Positions 17,430 to 25,539 of a DNA stretch of 64,000 nt are shown here, piece by piece. The position numbers were made by a program, and so were the translations under genes. How positions within the stretch are numbered: the first letter of the stretch is position 1; each line of letters begins with the position of its first letter. The notes under the pieces were generated by a model. That model made no database searches, was not told the DNA's origin, and saw only the letters and a program-made list of their open reading frames with translations. Origin of the DNA: Croceicoccus marinus (GTDB taxonomy: Bacteria; Pseudomonadota; Alphaproteobacteria; Sphingomonadales; Sphingomonadaceae); assembly GCF_001661675.2 (NCBI RefSeq), contig NZ_CP019602.1, positions 2,071,501 through 2,135,500 of the forward strand, given 5' to 3'.

Positions 17430-17444
17430 GGAGGCAAAGCCTCC
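17430..17444. terminator. GGAGGC-AAA-GCCTCC hairpin between cargo genes
   Basis: A 6-bp perfect stem with a 3-base loop, extendable with one mismatch. A second stem, GATCCTC/GAGGATC, lies at 17485-17503. Both sit between the nucleotidyltransferase stop and the 511-residue gene start; neither has a T run. Confidence 0.4.
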
Positions 17445-17579
17445 ACGGATAGACGCGATGTGTTTTGATGCGATGGTTCGTTCCGATCCTCGCGGAGAGG
17501 ATCCGGAGCCGACGTTCAAGCGGGTGCTATGCGATCAGACAACTCGGAGCTGAGACCGCCGTCGACCTCGCCCTTATGG

Positions 17580-18413
17580 TTAGCGAGGAATGCCTTGTCC
17601 CATGGCGACCGCTGCCATCTGGTTGCGGTCCCTTGCCTGACGGGCGGAAATGTCTGTGATCATCCGCTTGAGCTGATTCTCTCGATAGCGCTCGTCCAGC
17701 CTCGGATCGCCTTCGAAGGCCCTTATGACACCTAGGGGGTTGTTCTTCATCCGCATATGAAGACGGCGACCCACGATGTCGGTCTGGAGGTATGCGTCGA
17801 GGGACTTCAGGACCGACGTGGCAACGCGTGTTCGATTAGGATCCGACCCGTCGCCCAAGGCCTCGGAGATGTATTCACGAAGCACGATTGGTGCGGCATT
17901 CAACTGGCGTTTTGCGACATCGTAGTTTCTTCCCAAGGTGATCACATTGGCAGCCCTGCTCTGAAGGCAGTGAAGAGGATGCATGACTGCCAGGGGTATG
18001 GCGGTCTCATCGCCTCCGGACCGCATTGGAAAATCCATGATCACCATCTGCTTGAGTAGCTTGTCGGCAGGTGGACCTATGACGTTCGACAGGATGTCGA
18101 TCTCGAGTTCGTGACCTTCGATGGTTGCATGCACGACTGCTGCATTCGGTGTATGGTCGTTCGCCTTGGGATACTGGACGCGGCCACCGAGTCTTTCGGC
18201 GATCTTTGCCGCGACGGTCCCGGTTCCGAAGAAATCGATATCCTTCGAAACGAAGGGAGCATAGTCCGACAGTTCGGGGGCATTCTCGCTGTAGCGCTCG
18301 GCCCAGAAATTCAATGCCTGACCTCCGACCAGCAGCGCGCCCTCCACGGGAGCGGTCAGGTCCATGACCTTCTCCACGATCCTCTGTGGAAGGACGCCCG
18401 GCATGGCGATCAA
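17580..18413 (-). CDS. Nucleotidyltransferase-fold protein (candidate toxin 1)
   Basis: A 277-residue protein with a Pol-beta-type nucleotidyltransferase core: VGGQALNFWAERY (helix with GG), SKDIDFF giving the D58-x-D60 pair, and HELEIDIL giving the third acidic residue (Asp106). The C-terminal half is helical and basic. Such stand-alone enzymes are found as toxins (AbiEii/MenT-like) that modify tRNA or protein, and also in DUF6036-like families. The TTG start at 18413 overlaps the stop of the 60-residue gene upstream (TTGA), so translation is coupled; an ATG at 18404 is an alternative. The target is unknown. Confidence 0.75.
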   Translation of the reverse strand: MIAMPGVLPQRIVEKVMDLTAPVEGALLVGGQALNFWAERYSENAPELSDYAPFVSKDIDFFGTGTVAAKIAERLGGRVQYPKANDHTPNAAVVHATIEGHELEIDILSNVIGPPADKLLKQMVIMDFPMRSGGDETAIPLAVMHPLHCLQSRAANVITLGRNYDVAKRQLNAAPIVLREYISEALGDGSDPNRTRVATSVLKSLDAYLQTDIVGRRLHMRMKNNPLGVIRAFEGDPRLDERYRENQLKRMITDISARQARDRNQMAAVAMGQGIPR

Positions 18414-18592
18414 TCGATCTCATTCCATTGACGAACTTTTGCGCGCCGAGCGATATCACGTGGGATGAACCCGTTGCGCTCCTGAAGCGAAGCGGCGTCG
18501 ATACGTCCGGCGGCGAGATCGCGTTCATCGAGGTCGCGCGCGGCCTGCTTCGCCTTGGCCCTGTCGGATTGGCTGAAATCCTGATTAGCCAT
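18410..18592 (-). CDS. Small protein coupled to nucleotidyltransferase 1 (candidate antitoxin)
   Basis: A 60-residue, very hydrophilic protein with alternating charges (residues 7-30 look like a helix) and a short basic C-terminal segment (IPRDIARRAKVRQWNEID). ATG 18592 follows a strong GGAGG. Its stop overlaps the nucleotidyltransferase start. Size, order and overlap fit an antitoxin preceding its toxin, but no known antitoxin fold is recognisable. Confidence 0.7.
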   Translation of the reverse strand: MANQDFSQSDRAKAKQAARDLDERDLAAGRIDAASLQERNGFIPRDIARRAKVRQWNEID

Positions 18593-18827
18593 GAGAGAGC
18601 CTCCTCTTTTCTGCGTTTTGTTCTTCATTTCGAATATAGGACGACGGACCGGAATCTTCCACATCCGGATCTTCAACTTCACCCAGGCGGTGATGGCGTC
18701 AGGTCGTAGGAGTGCCTTTTCCTTCCCTATGTGGATACACCGTTTTCCAACGTCTCATCGTTCAGCAGCGACACCGCTCTTCATATCGGATTCCGATGCG
18801 GAGCAGCGGAAGAAGAAGCATGTCGCC
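18593..18827. other. Intergenic spacer between the two cargo pairs
   Basis: 235 bases of lower-GC sequence with no gene I can support. It probably holds a promoter for the second pair; TATATT on the minus strand is a possible -10 element without a clear -35. Confidence 0.35.
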
Positions 18828-19562
18828 TCAGTCCCCGATGCCGCGATCCGGAGGCGGGAATCGACGCGGATCACGGGAAATCTGCCGCGAGGCCCGGTCC
18901 GCCATGCCCATGGCTTCGCCGACGGTCGCCTTGGCGATGCGGAACGCATCCGGTAGGATCTTCCGTCCCTTAGCGGTCGGGTTGACGTAGGGGGTCAGAT
19001 CCGTCCCGCCCTTGGCCTCCAGCACGCGCAGAGATTCCTGGAGTCGCGGCAATGCGTCCGCGGTCTCTTCCGCCATGATCCTGGCCAGGGCGGGTCTTTC
19101 CTGAGTGACCGCTGCAAGGTCGTAGACGTCGCGGGGAGTGAACTTGGCCGATCGATATCGGATCTTCTTGATGATCACTTCCTCGGGTGTCTCGAGGGCG
19201 ATGCGCCGATCCCCGTATCTGGCCCATTCGAATCCTGGTTCGGTCTGCAGGGGTGGGGAGAGGAAGTCGATCTCTCCCTCGTCGAGCTCGAACTTCAGGT
19301 AGTGACCCGGCCACTGGAAGCGTTCGGAAATGCCGCGTGAGGCAGGATTGTTGGCGGGCACGAAGTTCCTGAGCGCGGTGCCCGGCACGAAGATGTCGAT
19401 GTCGTAGGATATGCGATGGGCGATCTGGATGGCGATCGCGGTACCGCCCCCGAGCGTCCAGTCGGGGCTATCCGTTTTCTCCGATTGCGCGCCGAACACG
19501 TGATCCAGCGCCGGCAGCGCCTTGTCGAGGAGCTTGCGCCATTCAGAGGCCCTTGCGGTCAT
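18828..19562 (-). CDS. AbiEii/AbiGii-like nucleotidyltransferase (candidate toxin 2)
   Basis: A 244-residue protein with the AbiEii signature: LGGGTAIAIQIAHR (residues 37-50), ISYDIDIF with D54-x-D56, third acid in GEIDFLS (Asp99), then the helper block EEVIIKKIRYR and FTPRDVYDLAAV. AbiEii proteins are GTP- or CTP-using nucleotidyltransferases that act as type IV toxins in abortive infection; MenT toxins are relatives. ATG 19562 follows GGAGGTGG and overlaps the preceding 112-residue gene by 20 bases. A classic AbiEi antitoxin is not next to it, so the partner would be new. Confidence 0.8.
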   Translation of the reverse strand: MTARASEWRKLLDKALPALDHVFGAQSEKTDSPDWTLGGGTAIAIQIAHRISYDIDIFVPGTALRNFVPANNPASRGISERFQWPGHYLKFELDEGEIDFLSPPLQTEPGFEWARYGDRRIALETPEEVIIKKIRYRSAKFTPRDVYDLAAVTQERPALARIMAEETADALPRLQESLRVLEAKGGTDLTPYVNPTAKGRKILPDAFRIAKATVGEAMGMADRASRQISRDPRRFPPPDRGIGD

Positions 19563-19881
19563 CGAGCCACCTCCTCGTCTCGTGTCCGGAAGGGAGGTGC
19601 AGCGAAGCGGCATCGGCGAGCTGGTCGTAGCTGATGGCCCCCGATGTCACGAGGTCGGACAGCGTCTCGAGTTCGGCCTCGTTGAGGAATTCCCTGACGC
19701 AGACCCTGTCGATGGAGAAAGGCTGGATGTCGAGTAGCGAGCCGAGCAGCTCCTGCTCGCTCACACTGTCGGGAAGGGACACGTTCAGATGACCGATCGC
19801 CACGCGCAGGGAACGCCTTGCGCCTGGAAGGGCCAGGGCGGCCTCGAGCCGGTCGTCGGCAATGGTCGCTGCATGCGTCAT
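19543..19881 (-). CDS. Small protein coupled to nucleotidyltransferase 2 (candidate antitoxin)
   Basis: A 112-residue acidic, mostly helical protein (SEQELLGSLLDIQPFSID, 'EAELETLSDLVTSGAISYDQLADAASLHLP'). No known domain is recognised. It ends inside the start of the AbiEii-like gene, giving tight translational coupling. AGGGGAAAAG precedes its ATG. It is 85 bases downstream of the recombinase module. The antitoxin role is inferred from order and overlap only. Confidence 0.7.
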   Translation of the reverse strand: MTHAATIADDRLEAALALPGARRSLRVAIGHLNVSLPDSVSEQELLGSLLDIQPFSIDRVCVREFLNEAELETLSDLVTSGAISYDQLADAASLHLPSGHETRRWLDDRKGL

Positions 19882-19966
19882 CTGCTTTTCCCCTTCTCTT
19901 CCACCTCATCAGGATAGGCGTTTCCTACCCGTTTTCCATCACCAGCGACATTTCCTGAGCTCCGAT

Positions 19967-20458
19967 CTATTCGGGCGGCTTGCTGAGTTCGATCATTCGC
20001 GGCAGCGAATCCTCTCCCATCGCCGAAGCCACCAGTAGGGATAGTGCGTGGATGCGTTCCACAAGGACGGCTTCGGCATTGCGGTGCCGCGCGCGTTCCG
20101 CCTTCGCCGCCTCGCGTTCTGCCGCCAATTCGCTCCGTAGGCGTTTCAGCTCTTCGCGCGCGCCGCCGTGCGGAGCCGATGCGCCGAGATTCTGGAAGAG
20201 TTCGAGTTCGCGCTTGTAACGATAGAGCGTCGGCCGCGGGACGCCGGTCTCCTCGACCAGGTTGACGACCGTCCAGGAGCCGTCCGTCTGCGTGGTCCCG
20301 CGGCAGAAGCGGTCGATTCCGGCCCGGATCGTCCTTTCGGTCGTTTCCGTTCCGCGAAGGTCGCCTCCTCCCGCCAGCACGTCGAGTTCGTGAAGGCGGT
20401 CCGCATTGTCCTTTCTGAGTTCCTCGAAGGAGGTCTGGTCAATCTTTTCCATTTCCAC
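19967..20458 (-). CDS. Small HTH/coiled-coil protein of the recombinase module (TnpC/GmtX-like)
   Basis: A 163-residue protein with a helix-turn-helix at about residues 62-83 (TVVNLVEETGVPRPTLYRYK) followed by an Arg/Glu-rich coiled coil at about 100-140. The layout recalls TnpC of Tn554, DUF6262 proteins and GmtX: small DNA-binding accessory proteins beside tyrosine recombinases. Its start overlaps the third recombinase by 20 bases and follows GGAGG; ATG 20452 is an equally good start. It likely directs or regulates recombination. Assignment rests on layout, not on a detected family. Confidence 0.7.
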   Translation of the reverse strand: MEMEKIDQTSFEELRKDNADRLHELDVLAGGGDLRGTETTERTIRAGIDRFCRGTTQTDGSWTVVNLVEETGVPRPTLYRYKRELELFQNLGASAPHGGAREELKRLRSELAAEREAAKAERARHRNAEAVLVERIHALSLLVASAMGEDSLPRMIELSKPPE

Positions 20459-22436
20459 CTCCCTGTGCCTTGGCGATCACCCCTTCGTATCTCTCGGCGG
20501 CGGTCCGGAGTGACTGTTTCTGCGGTCCGCTCCGGGCGGTTCCGGTTAGTCTTCGGACTTCGTCGAGCAGGCCCTGCCACTTGGGAACGTGGCAGGGCGC
20601 TATCACCGAATTGGCGCACTTGTCCGGAGAGCACATGCTTATCGCCGGGGATGCGCCCGGTGAGGACTTTTCCTGCTCGGTCAGGCAGAGCGCGTTGCTC
20701 ACGTTGAACACGCAGTAGCTCAGGCTGCCAACATGGACCGTCTGGACAAGCTTGCGCACGCTGTTGTCGAGCACCGCTCCTTTCGAGGACGTGTCCACCA
20801 CGGCCGATGCGAGGCCCACTTCCCGCACGTTCTCCCATTCAGCGAGCACGCGGCTGGCGCCCGGACCGGCCCGCCAACCTGCCCGGGCATCGCTCCTCAT
20901 CTCCTCGAGGATGTCGATGCCCGCGAGGATGCGCTCGTCTTCGACATCGAGCGCGAAGGTGTCGGAGATGGAGCCGGCGTATCCTTCGAAGACGGCCGTC
21001 GAGACATGATGATATTGGAGGCGTCCGGCGATGATGCCGAAAGGCTGCCTCGCGATGAACCTCGCGAGCGTGCGCCTGAACTGACTCGGCTTGATGTGAT
21101 AATCGGGCGCCTGGTTGACGCTCGGGTCTGTCTGGGCGATCGCGTCCCGCTGCCATCTCGCCCGTTCGTAGAACAGGTTGACCAGGCTACCAATGGAGGT
21201 GACGGACAGTGGATAGCCAGTCTTCGACGAACGCTGTAGCTTCCTGTCTCGCGACTTGGGCTTGCGCAAGGCATCCTTGCTCAGCATGAGCAGATCCGAC
21301 CCGTGCATCGCGCGGTATGGCGCCAGAAGCTTCTGCAGCATCTGCACGGCCTGGGCGACGATATCCGGGACCACCCATTCCACGGGTGGAGGCTTGCCTT
21401 CCTTGCCCTTGCCGCGTTTCTTGAGCGGTATGCCGCTTATGCGCCAGCGGTCGCGGAGGCCGGTAGCCCTGTCGACGGGACGGTCGAGGCAGTCGGAATC
21501 GAGGTTACTGGCCTCCCCTGGCCTCATTCCGGACAGGTAGAGGATCACGATGAGGCAGGCGGCGACAAGATGGCCGAGTTCCTCGCGATAGAGATGGTGC
21601 GCCGCCTTCTTGCGGTCCGGCATCCAGGTGATGCCCGTCTCGGGGCAGGGGCCGGGTTTTGTCTTCCAACCGGGAAAATCGGCCCTGCCATCGTCCCAGA
21701 ATGCGTGCATCTCTTCCCGCATCGCAAGCACGGTGGGTGCATAGTGCTCGATATAGCGTCGCGCACAGTCGATGAGCGTCGCGATGACCTCGTCCGGAAG
21801 GGGTTCGGTGGTGTTCTCCTCGCTGGTCTCGCCGGCACCCAGCATCTTTGCGGTCAGGTTGCCGTCGTAGGGAGAGAATGGCAGTGGGGAACTCAGGCGT
21901 TCACGGAAGACGTCGAGCGCCTTTATCGGGAGGAGATAGCTCCAGACCGTCTGCGGGCTGCAGGAAGAACCCGTCCGCACATTCGCGCCGGAGGCATTGA
22001 CTGCATCTTCCGGGCCATGGTTCTCCAGCCATACGCGATATTCGTGGACGTGCCGCTGGCGGAGGTCCAGAGGACCCGCGACATCGGGGTGCTTGACGTC
22101 CAGCCAACGCAAGAACCGCTTCATCCTCAGCTGCTCGCGTGAGGCATGGTAGCTGCCGATCGTCTTCTGGGTCGCCAGCGGCGTGTTCAACCGGTGCCAG
22201 CACAGTTCCTTGCAGGTGGCGAGCCAGCCCGGGTGGTTCGCGGCGACGTCGTTCCAGTCGATCCGGCAGATCGATTCGACACGGCCGGAATGGTGATCCG
22301 TCTCCGTCAGGTCCCAGACCATCGCGCCGAACCGTCCCTTGAGGTCGGGACGACGCAGGAGGATGGGCGATTCGCCGTGGGGCGACCGCTGGCCGCGCTC
22401 ATCTTGAGCCCGGATATGGCCGGCATGCGCGTTCAT
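20439..22436 (-). CDS. Tyrosine recombinase 3 (large)
   Basis: A 665-residue integrase-like protein. Catalytic Arg I lies in LSGMRPGEASNL (Arg305); box II reads PSQFRRTLARF (Arg454), with Ser where the usual His would be; the nucleophile is probably Tyr486 in VSTAVFEGYAG after the HH pair. An N-terminal SAM-like DNA-binding domain spans about 90-180. The C-terminus has clustered cysteines (CVFNVSNALC, then MCSPDKCANS and PCHVPKW) suggesting a zinc-binding tail. Its ATG overlaps the stop of recombinase 2 by ATGA. Large recombinases with such tails occur in transposon-like islands. Confidence 0.85.
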   Translation of the reverse strand: MNAHAGHIRAQDERGQRSPHGESPILLRRPDLKGRFGAMVWDLTETDHHSGRVESICRIDWNDVAANHPGWLATCKELCWHRLNTPLATQKTIGSYHASREQLRMKRFLRWLDVKHPDVAGPLDLRQRHVHEYRVWLENHGPEDAVNASGANVRTGSSCSPQTVWSYLLPIKALDVFRERLSSPLPFSPYDGNLTAKMLGAGETSEENTTEPLPDEVIATLIDCARRYIEHYAPTVLAMREEMHAFWDDGRADFPGWKTKPGPCPETGITWMPDRKKAAHHLYREELGHLVAACLIVILYLSGMRPGEASNLDSDCLDRPVDRATGLRDRWRISGIPLKKRGKGKEGKPPPVEWVVPDIVAQAVQMLQKLLAPYRAMHGSDLLMLSKDALRKPKSRDRKLQRSSKTGYPLSVTSIGSLVNLFYERARWQRDAIAQTDPSVNQAPDYHIKPSQFRRTLARFIARQPFGIIAGRLQYHHVSTAVFEGYAGSISDTFALDVEDERILAGIDILEEMRSDARAGWRAGPGASRVLAEWENVREVGLASAVVDTSSKGAVLDNSVRKLVQTVHVGSLSYCVFNVSNALCLTEQEKSSPGASPAISMCSPDKCANSVIAPCHVPKWQGLLDEVRRLTGTARSGPQKQSLRTAAERYEGVIAKAQGGGNGKD

Positions 22437-24160
22437 TGCAGCATCTCGGGAGGGAGATGCATGTCCAGCCCCCTGGCGATCGCTTCCGCCTCTGCGACGG
22501 TGCGTTGGTCGAACTGGGGGAGGATGGCATGGGTGATCTCACGCCACGCAGCGCCGTACAGGGCCTCCCACTCGGGTGACCCCATCTCGTCGCGGCGCCG
22601 CTCGACATGCGCCCGGAAGCCGAGGATCGCGGGCAGGGATCGACGCGTTATCAGAGCGTTAGGACAGACCACGCAGCCGAAGAAGGCCTTTGAGCAGGGC
22701 GTTCCCGGCTTGTCGAACGGGGAATTTGTGAAGTCGCGGCAGCTGGCGAGCCACAGGTCCTGCTCGCCGGACAGCGCGGTTGCGATGTCGTTCTCGGCGA
22801 CTTCGGCCTTTTGTGCGGCTGCCGATACCTGATCCTCGGATGCGTCGTTCGGAAGATCGATGACCCGCCTGGAGAGCGCGTGGTCCCAGGCCTGCGCCTG
22901 CGCGTCCAGGACCGCATTCTCGAGAAAGGGTCGGATACGGTCGTTGTCGAGATAGTGCTTGGCGCGCACGTCGGCCGAGTTGTCCGACCTGTCGATTGAC
23001 AATCGGCCTCCATGCCTGATCGTGCGCTGCGTCCGCCAGGTCGGGCGCAGCCTGTTCCTGACGATCGGCAATCGCCCGCCGTGATCATCTCGCAGGCCGC
23101 TCTCGTTGAGATGGTCGCTGAACGCCCTGAAGGCATCGGCGGCGCAGTGGAACGTGAACAGCGGTGTCGCATCGTCGGTTCCGCCATCCTGGTCCTGCCT
23201 CTTTCTGGCTCGATCCCGCAGGAGAGCGAGGGCTCCCGCGGCTTCCCGGAACGAGGTCCCATCCGCGATGGCCTCCTCCTCAGTGTCGATGCTGCCGTCG
23301 CTCGGGTTGGTGGTCCGGCTCTTGCGAAATCCATTCCCGCCACCGCCGCGTCGCTTGATGTAGCGCACCTTGATGCGCCGCCCATCGGTCCTGAGATTCG
23401 CCAGCGTGAGCACGGGAAGGCATTCGGGCTCGATCCCGAGCTTCAGGCCGATGATGACGAAGGCGGCGATCTCCATGGCCGCCCTGTCCCCGGGGTCGCC
23501 ACTATCGTGAGTTCGGTGCAGTATGGCCGCACAGGCGGAGATGATGCGCTGTGATTCGGCGAGCGAATAGGGTGCGTTGGGCTTCGTATCGTCGATCCGC
23601 TCGCCGGGAAGGAAGTCCTCGTCACGCCAACCCGGACCCAATACCGCCGCGTCCTCGAGATACAGCTGTCGCAGGATCCTTAGCGGCGCGGCCTTGTAGG
23701 CATAGGCGGTGGTGCCGGTGACTTCTCCCAGCGTCGCACGCAGGTCCATGGCTATGCGGAAGTCCTCGACGATCTGAGGATCGAGGATCGTGTCTTCCTT
23801 GCCGGGCTCCTGACCTCGCGCGTCCTTTTCCGTTTCTGCCAGCCAGAGGAAAAAGGGCTTGCTCTGTGTCTGGTAGGCCAAGGCCGTCGATCCGGTGGCG
23901 ATGGCCTTGCCGGGTCCGGACATCCTGTGGACCGCATCGAGCATGGCCCTCCCGAGGGCGGGACGCAGCGAAGCGAAGTCCCAGTTCAGGGGGTTCTTGC
24001 GTTCGAAATGGCGATGCCGCCAATCTTTCGGATTCGACCGAGTGGGGAACTGGAGAACACCTCCACGGTCGAGACTCGGGACTTTCCGCCGCGGCCGCCC
24101 GCGCCTCGGCGGGAGATTTTCATCGGACGCGTCGTTCCTGTTCTCAGCGGATGAGGTCAA
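22433..24160 (-). CDS. Tyrosine recombinase 2 (large, catalytic residues degenerate)
   Basis: A 575-residue protein starting at TTG 24160, chosen because GGAGGAGG lies 8 bases upstream; reading further upstream only mirrors recombinase 1. A core-binding domain (about 70-180) precedes the catalytic region, where the expected TGLR is replaced by LGIEPECLPVL and the HxxR box is not recognisable (LRPTWRTQR may replace it). VRAKHYLDN could carry the tyrosine. The C-terminal CSKAFFGCVVCPNALITRRS resembles a zinc ribbon. It may be a structural or partly inactive partner. It overlaps recombinase 1 by 17 bases. Confidence 0.8.
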   Translation of the reverse strand: MTSSAENRNDASDENLPPRRGRPRRKVPSLDRGGVLQFPTRSNPKDWRHRHFERKNPLNWDFASLRPALGRAMLDAVHRMSGPGKAIATGSTALAYQTQSKPFFLWLAETEKDARGQEPGKEDTILDPQIVEDFRIAMDLRATLGEVTGTTAYAYKAAPLRILRQLYLEDAAVLGPGWRDEDFLPGERIDDTKPNAPYSLAESQRIISACAAILHRTHDSGDPGDRAAMEIAAFVIIGLKLGIEPECLPVLTLANLRTDGRRIKVRYIKRRGGGGNGFRKSRTTNPSDGSIDTEEEAIADGTSFREAAGALALLRDRARKRQDQDGGTDDATPLFTFHCAADAFRAFSDHLNESGLRDDHGGRLPIVRNRLRPTWRTQRTIRHGGRLSIDRSDNSADVRAKHYLDNDRIRPFLENAVLDAQAQAWDHALSRRVIDLPNDASEDQVSAAAQKAEVAENDIATALSGEQDLWLASCRDFTNSPFDKPGTPCSKAFFGCVVCPNALITRRSLPAILGFRAHVERRRDEMGSPEWEALYGAAWREITHAILPQFDQRTVAEAEAIARGLDMHLPPEMLQ

Positions 24161-25415
24161 GATAGTCCTCCTCCGATCCCAAGGTATCCTCGAAGATCCG
24201 CAGTGCCTCGTCGATGACGAAATCGTCTGCGCTGAGGATGTCGAGGTAGATGAAGGTCGTTTCGTAGTGCTTGTGTCCCAGGAGACGCTGGAGGGCGCGG
24301 AGGGGGTCGCCGAAGATCGTAGCGTAGACGTCACCGCGACCGCCTTCCGTGAGGCGTCTGACATCGTCCTTGATCTTCATGCTGTCGTGATGCCGACGCA
24401 GGAGCGCGCAGAGCATGTAGACCGCGAAGGTGTGCCTGAGGGTGTGCGGCGTCACCTTGATACCCGATCGCTCGGATGCGTTCTCGAAGACCTTTTCCCA
24501 GCCGCCGATCCCCATGAGGCCGCCGGATTGGTTGATCCAGAGCGGAGTTAAAGACGCTGAAAGCCCCTTGCGTTCGAGCGCCGGCAGTCGCTCGAGTTGC
24601 TGATATGCTTGGAGGCGACGGAACGCGTGGATGCCGACGGGGACTTTCCGGGCGCGATAGCCCTTTCCATCGATCGCAGGGACCGGATAGGTGAACGCTC
24701 GACCACCGGTGCTTTCGGCGCGAGAGGGAACAGCCGATGCCGGCATCCTGCTGCATTCGTAGAGACGCATGCCGGACGTCAGGATGGTTTCGGCGAAGGC
24801 GGCATTGCGCAACGGCGATCTGGTCACCATCAGACCGTCGTCCCGGAAAATACGGAAGCGGTCGAGCGTGATGAACTTGGGCTCTTCGGACGCAGCTGCG
24901 GCACCCTTGAAGGACCATTGCAATGCCGGATGTTCGGTCGGGTTGTCAGGGCGCAGACGCAGGAGGACGGCCGCATCGAACATGGTCTTCAGCGCTGCGG
25001 CCTCGGAGTTCCAGGAGACGGGGTCGAGTGGTTTCCCTTGAGGCGTCGTGCTCGCCAAGCGGCGAGCCCGGTATTGGGAAAGGTATCCCGGATCGACAGT
25101 CGCCAGATCTCCACCATCCTCGGCTAGCGTGGCGATGAACCTGAGGACGTGCTGACCATAGGTCCGCATGGTGGTCCGCCCGGCCACCTGCTCGGTCATC
25201 TTGCGTAGGACGCTAGAGGACTGATGATGGATTTGAGGAGGATTGGAATACTGGTCGAGGACGAACGGGACTCGTTCGGTGATCCCGATCCTGGCGTAGA
25301 GTGACTTCGCCAACGGGCCCGCCCGCTCGTGCCAGAACCGTTCAAGCTCTTCCGGCATGAAGGTCTCGTCGACCGTTTGGTCGAGAAGATCAGGATTGAC
25401 GAAAGCCAGACGCAA
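24144..25415 (-). CDS. Tyrosine recombinase 1 (complete active site)
   Basis: A 423-residue integrase with the complete catalytic set: Arg217 (TSGMRLYE), His324 and Arg327 (PHTLRHTFA), His381 (LLGHKHYETT) and Tyr390 (FIYLD). A SAM-like N-terminal arm domain spans about 75-160. It is the first gene of the module and the best candidate for strand cleavage. The start is a TTG at 25415, 9 bases after GAGGG, a ribosome site that lies inside a perfect 13-bp inverted repeat. Confidence 0.88.
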   Translation of the reverse strand: MRLAFVNPDLLDQTVDETFMPEELERFWHERAGPLAKSLYARIGITERVPFVLDQYSNPPQIHHQSSSVLRKMTEQVAGRTTMRTYGQHVLRFIATLAEDGGDLATVDPGYLSQYRARRLASTTPQGKPLDPVSWNSEAAALKTMFDAAVLLRLRPDNPTEHPALQWSFKGAAAASEEPKFITLDRFRIFRDDGLMVTRSPLRNAAFAETILTSGMRLYECSRMPASAVPSRAESTGGRAFTYPVPAIDGKGYRARKVPVGIHAFRRLQAYQQLERLPALERKGLSASLTPLWINQSGGLMGIGGWEKVFENASERSGIKVTPHTLRHTFAVYMLCALLRRHHDSMKIKDDVRRLTEGGRGDVYATIFGDPLRALQRLLGHKHYETTFIYLDILSADDFVIDEALRIFEDTLGSEEDYLDLIR

Positions 25416-25420
25416 GACGG

Positions 25421-25464
25421 TGTGCCCTCATGGGTAACGGGGTTTCCCGATCCATGAGGGCACA
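25421..25464 (-). promoter_or_regulatory. Long perfect hairpin covering the recombinase ribosome-binding site
   Basis: TGTGCCCTCATGG (25421-25433) and CCATGAGGGCACA (25452-25464) are perfect 13-bp complements, with a smaller CGGG/CCCG stem inside. In the transcript the arm nearest the gene contains GAGGG, the likely ribosome site of recombinase 1. It could hide the site, bind a repressor, or be a recombinase site. Confidence 0.65.
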
Positions 25465-25514
25465 ACTTCTCACTTTTTCAAGTCATTTATTGACTGCGGT
25501 CCCATCCTGTTCCA

Positions 25515-25527
25515 TAGAATGAGACAC
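25515..25527. other. Candidate right end of the island
   Basis: TAGAATG (25515-25521) repeats the sequence at 15681-15687 directly, and TGAGACAC (25520-25527) is the inverted match of 15693-15700. It lies 13-25 bases from the nrdA stop. Confidence 0.45.
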
Positions 25528-25539
25528 AGCACAACATTA

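Larger units (their letters stand above)
15681..25521. mobile_element. Mobile island: recombinase trio with nucleotidyltransferase cargo
   Basis: About 9.8 kb, all genes on the minus strand, lower in GC than its surroundings. Order of transcription: three tyrosine recombinases and a small HTH/coiled-coil protein, then a 112-residue protein, an AbiEii-like nucleotidyltransferase, a 60-residue protein, a second nucleotidyltransferase and a 511-residue unknown. The 7-bp direct repeat TAGAATG (15681-15687 and 25515-25521) may mark the ends, but the true boundaries are uncertain by tens of bases. The right end lies 19 bases past the nrdA stop codon. Tn554-type and Gamma-Mobile-Trio elements have comparable modules. 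Confidence 0.7.

Noticed and set aside
22433..24364. Starting recombinase 2 at ATG 24364
   Set aside because: The added 68 residues are Ser/Thr-rich and only reflect recombinase 1 read in another frame; TTG 24160 has a strong ribosome site.
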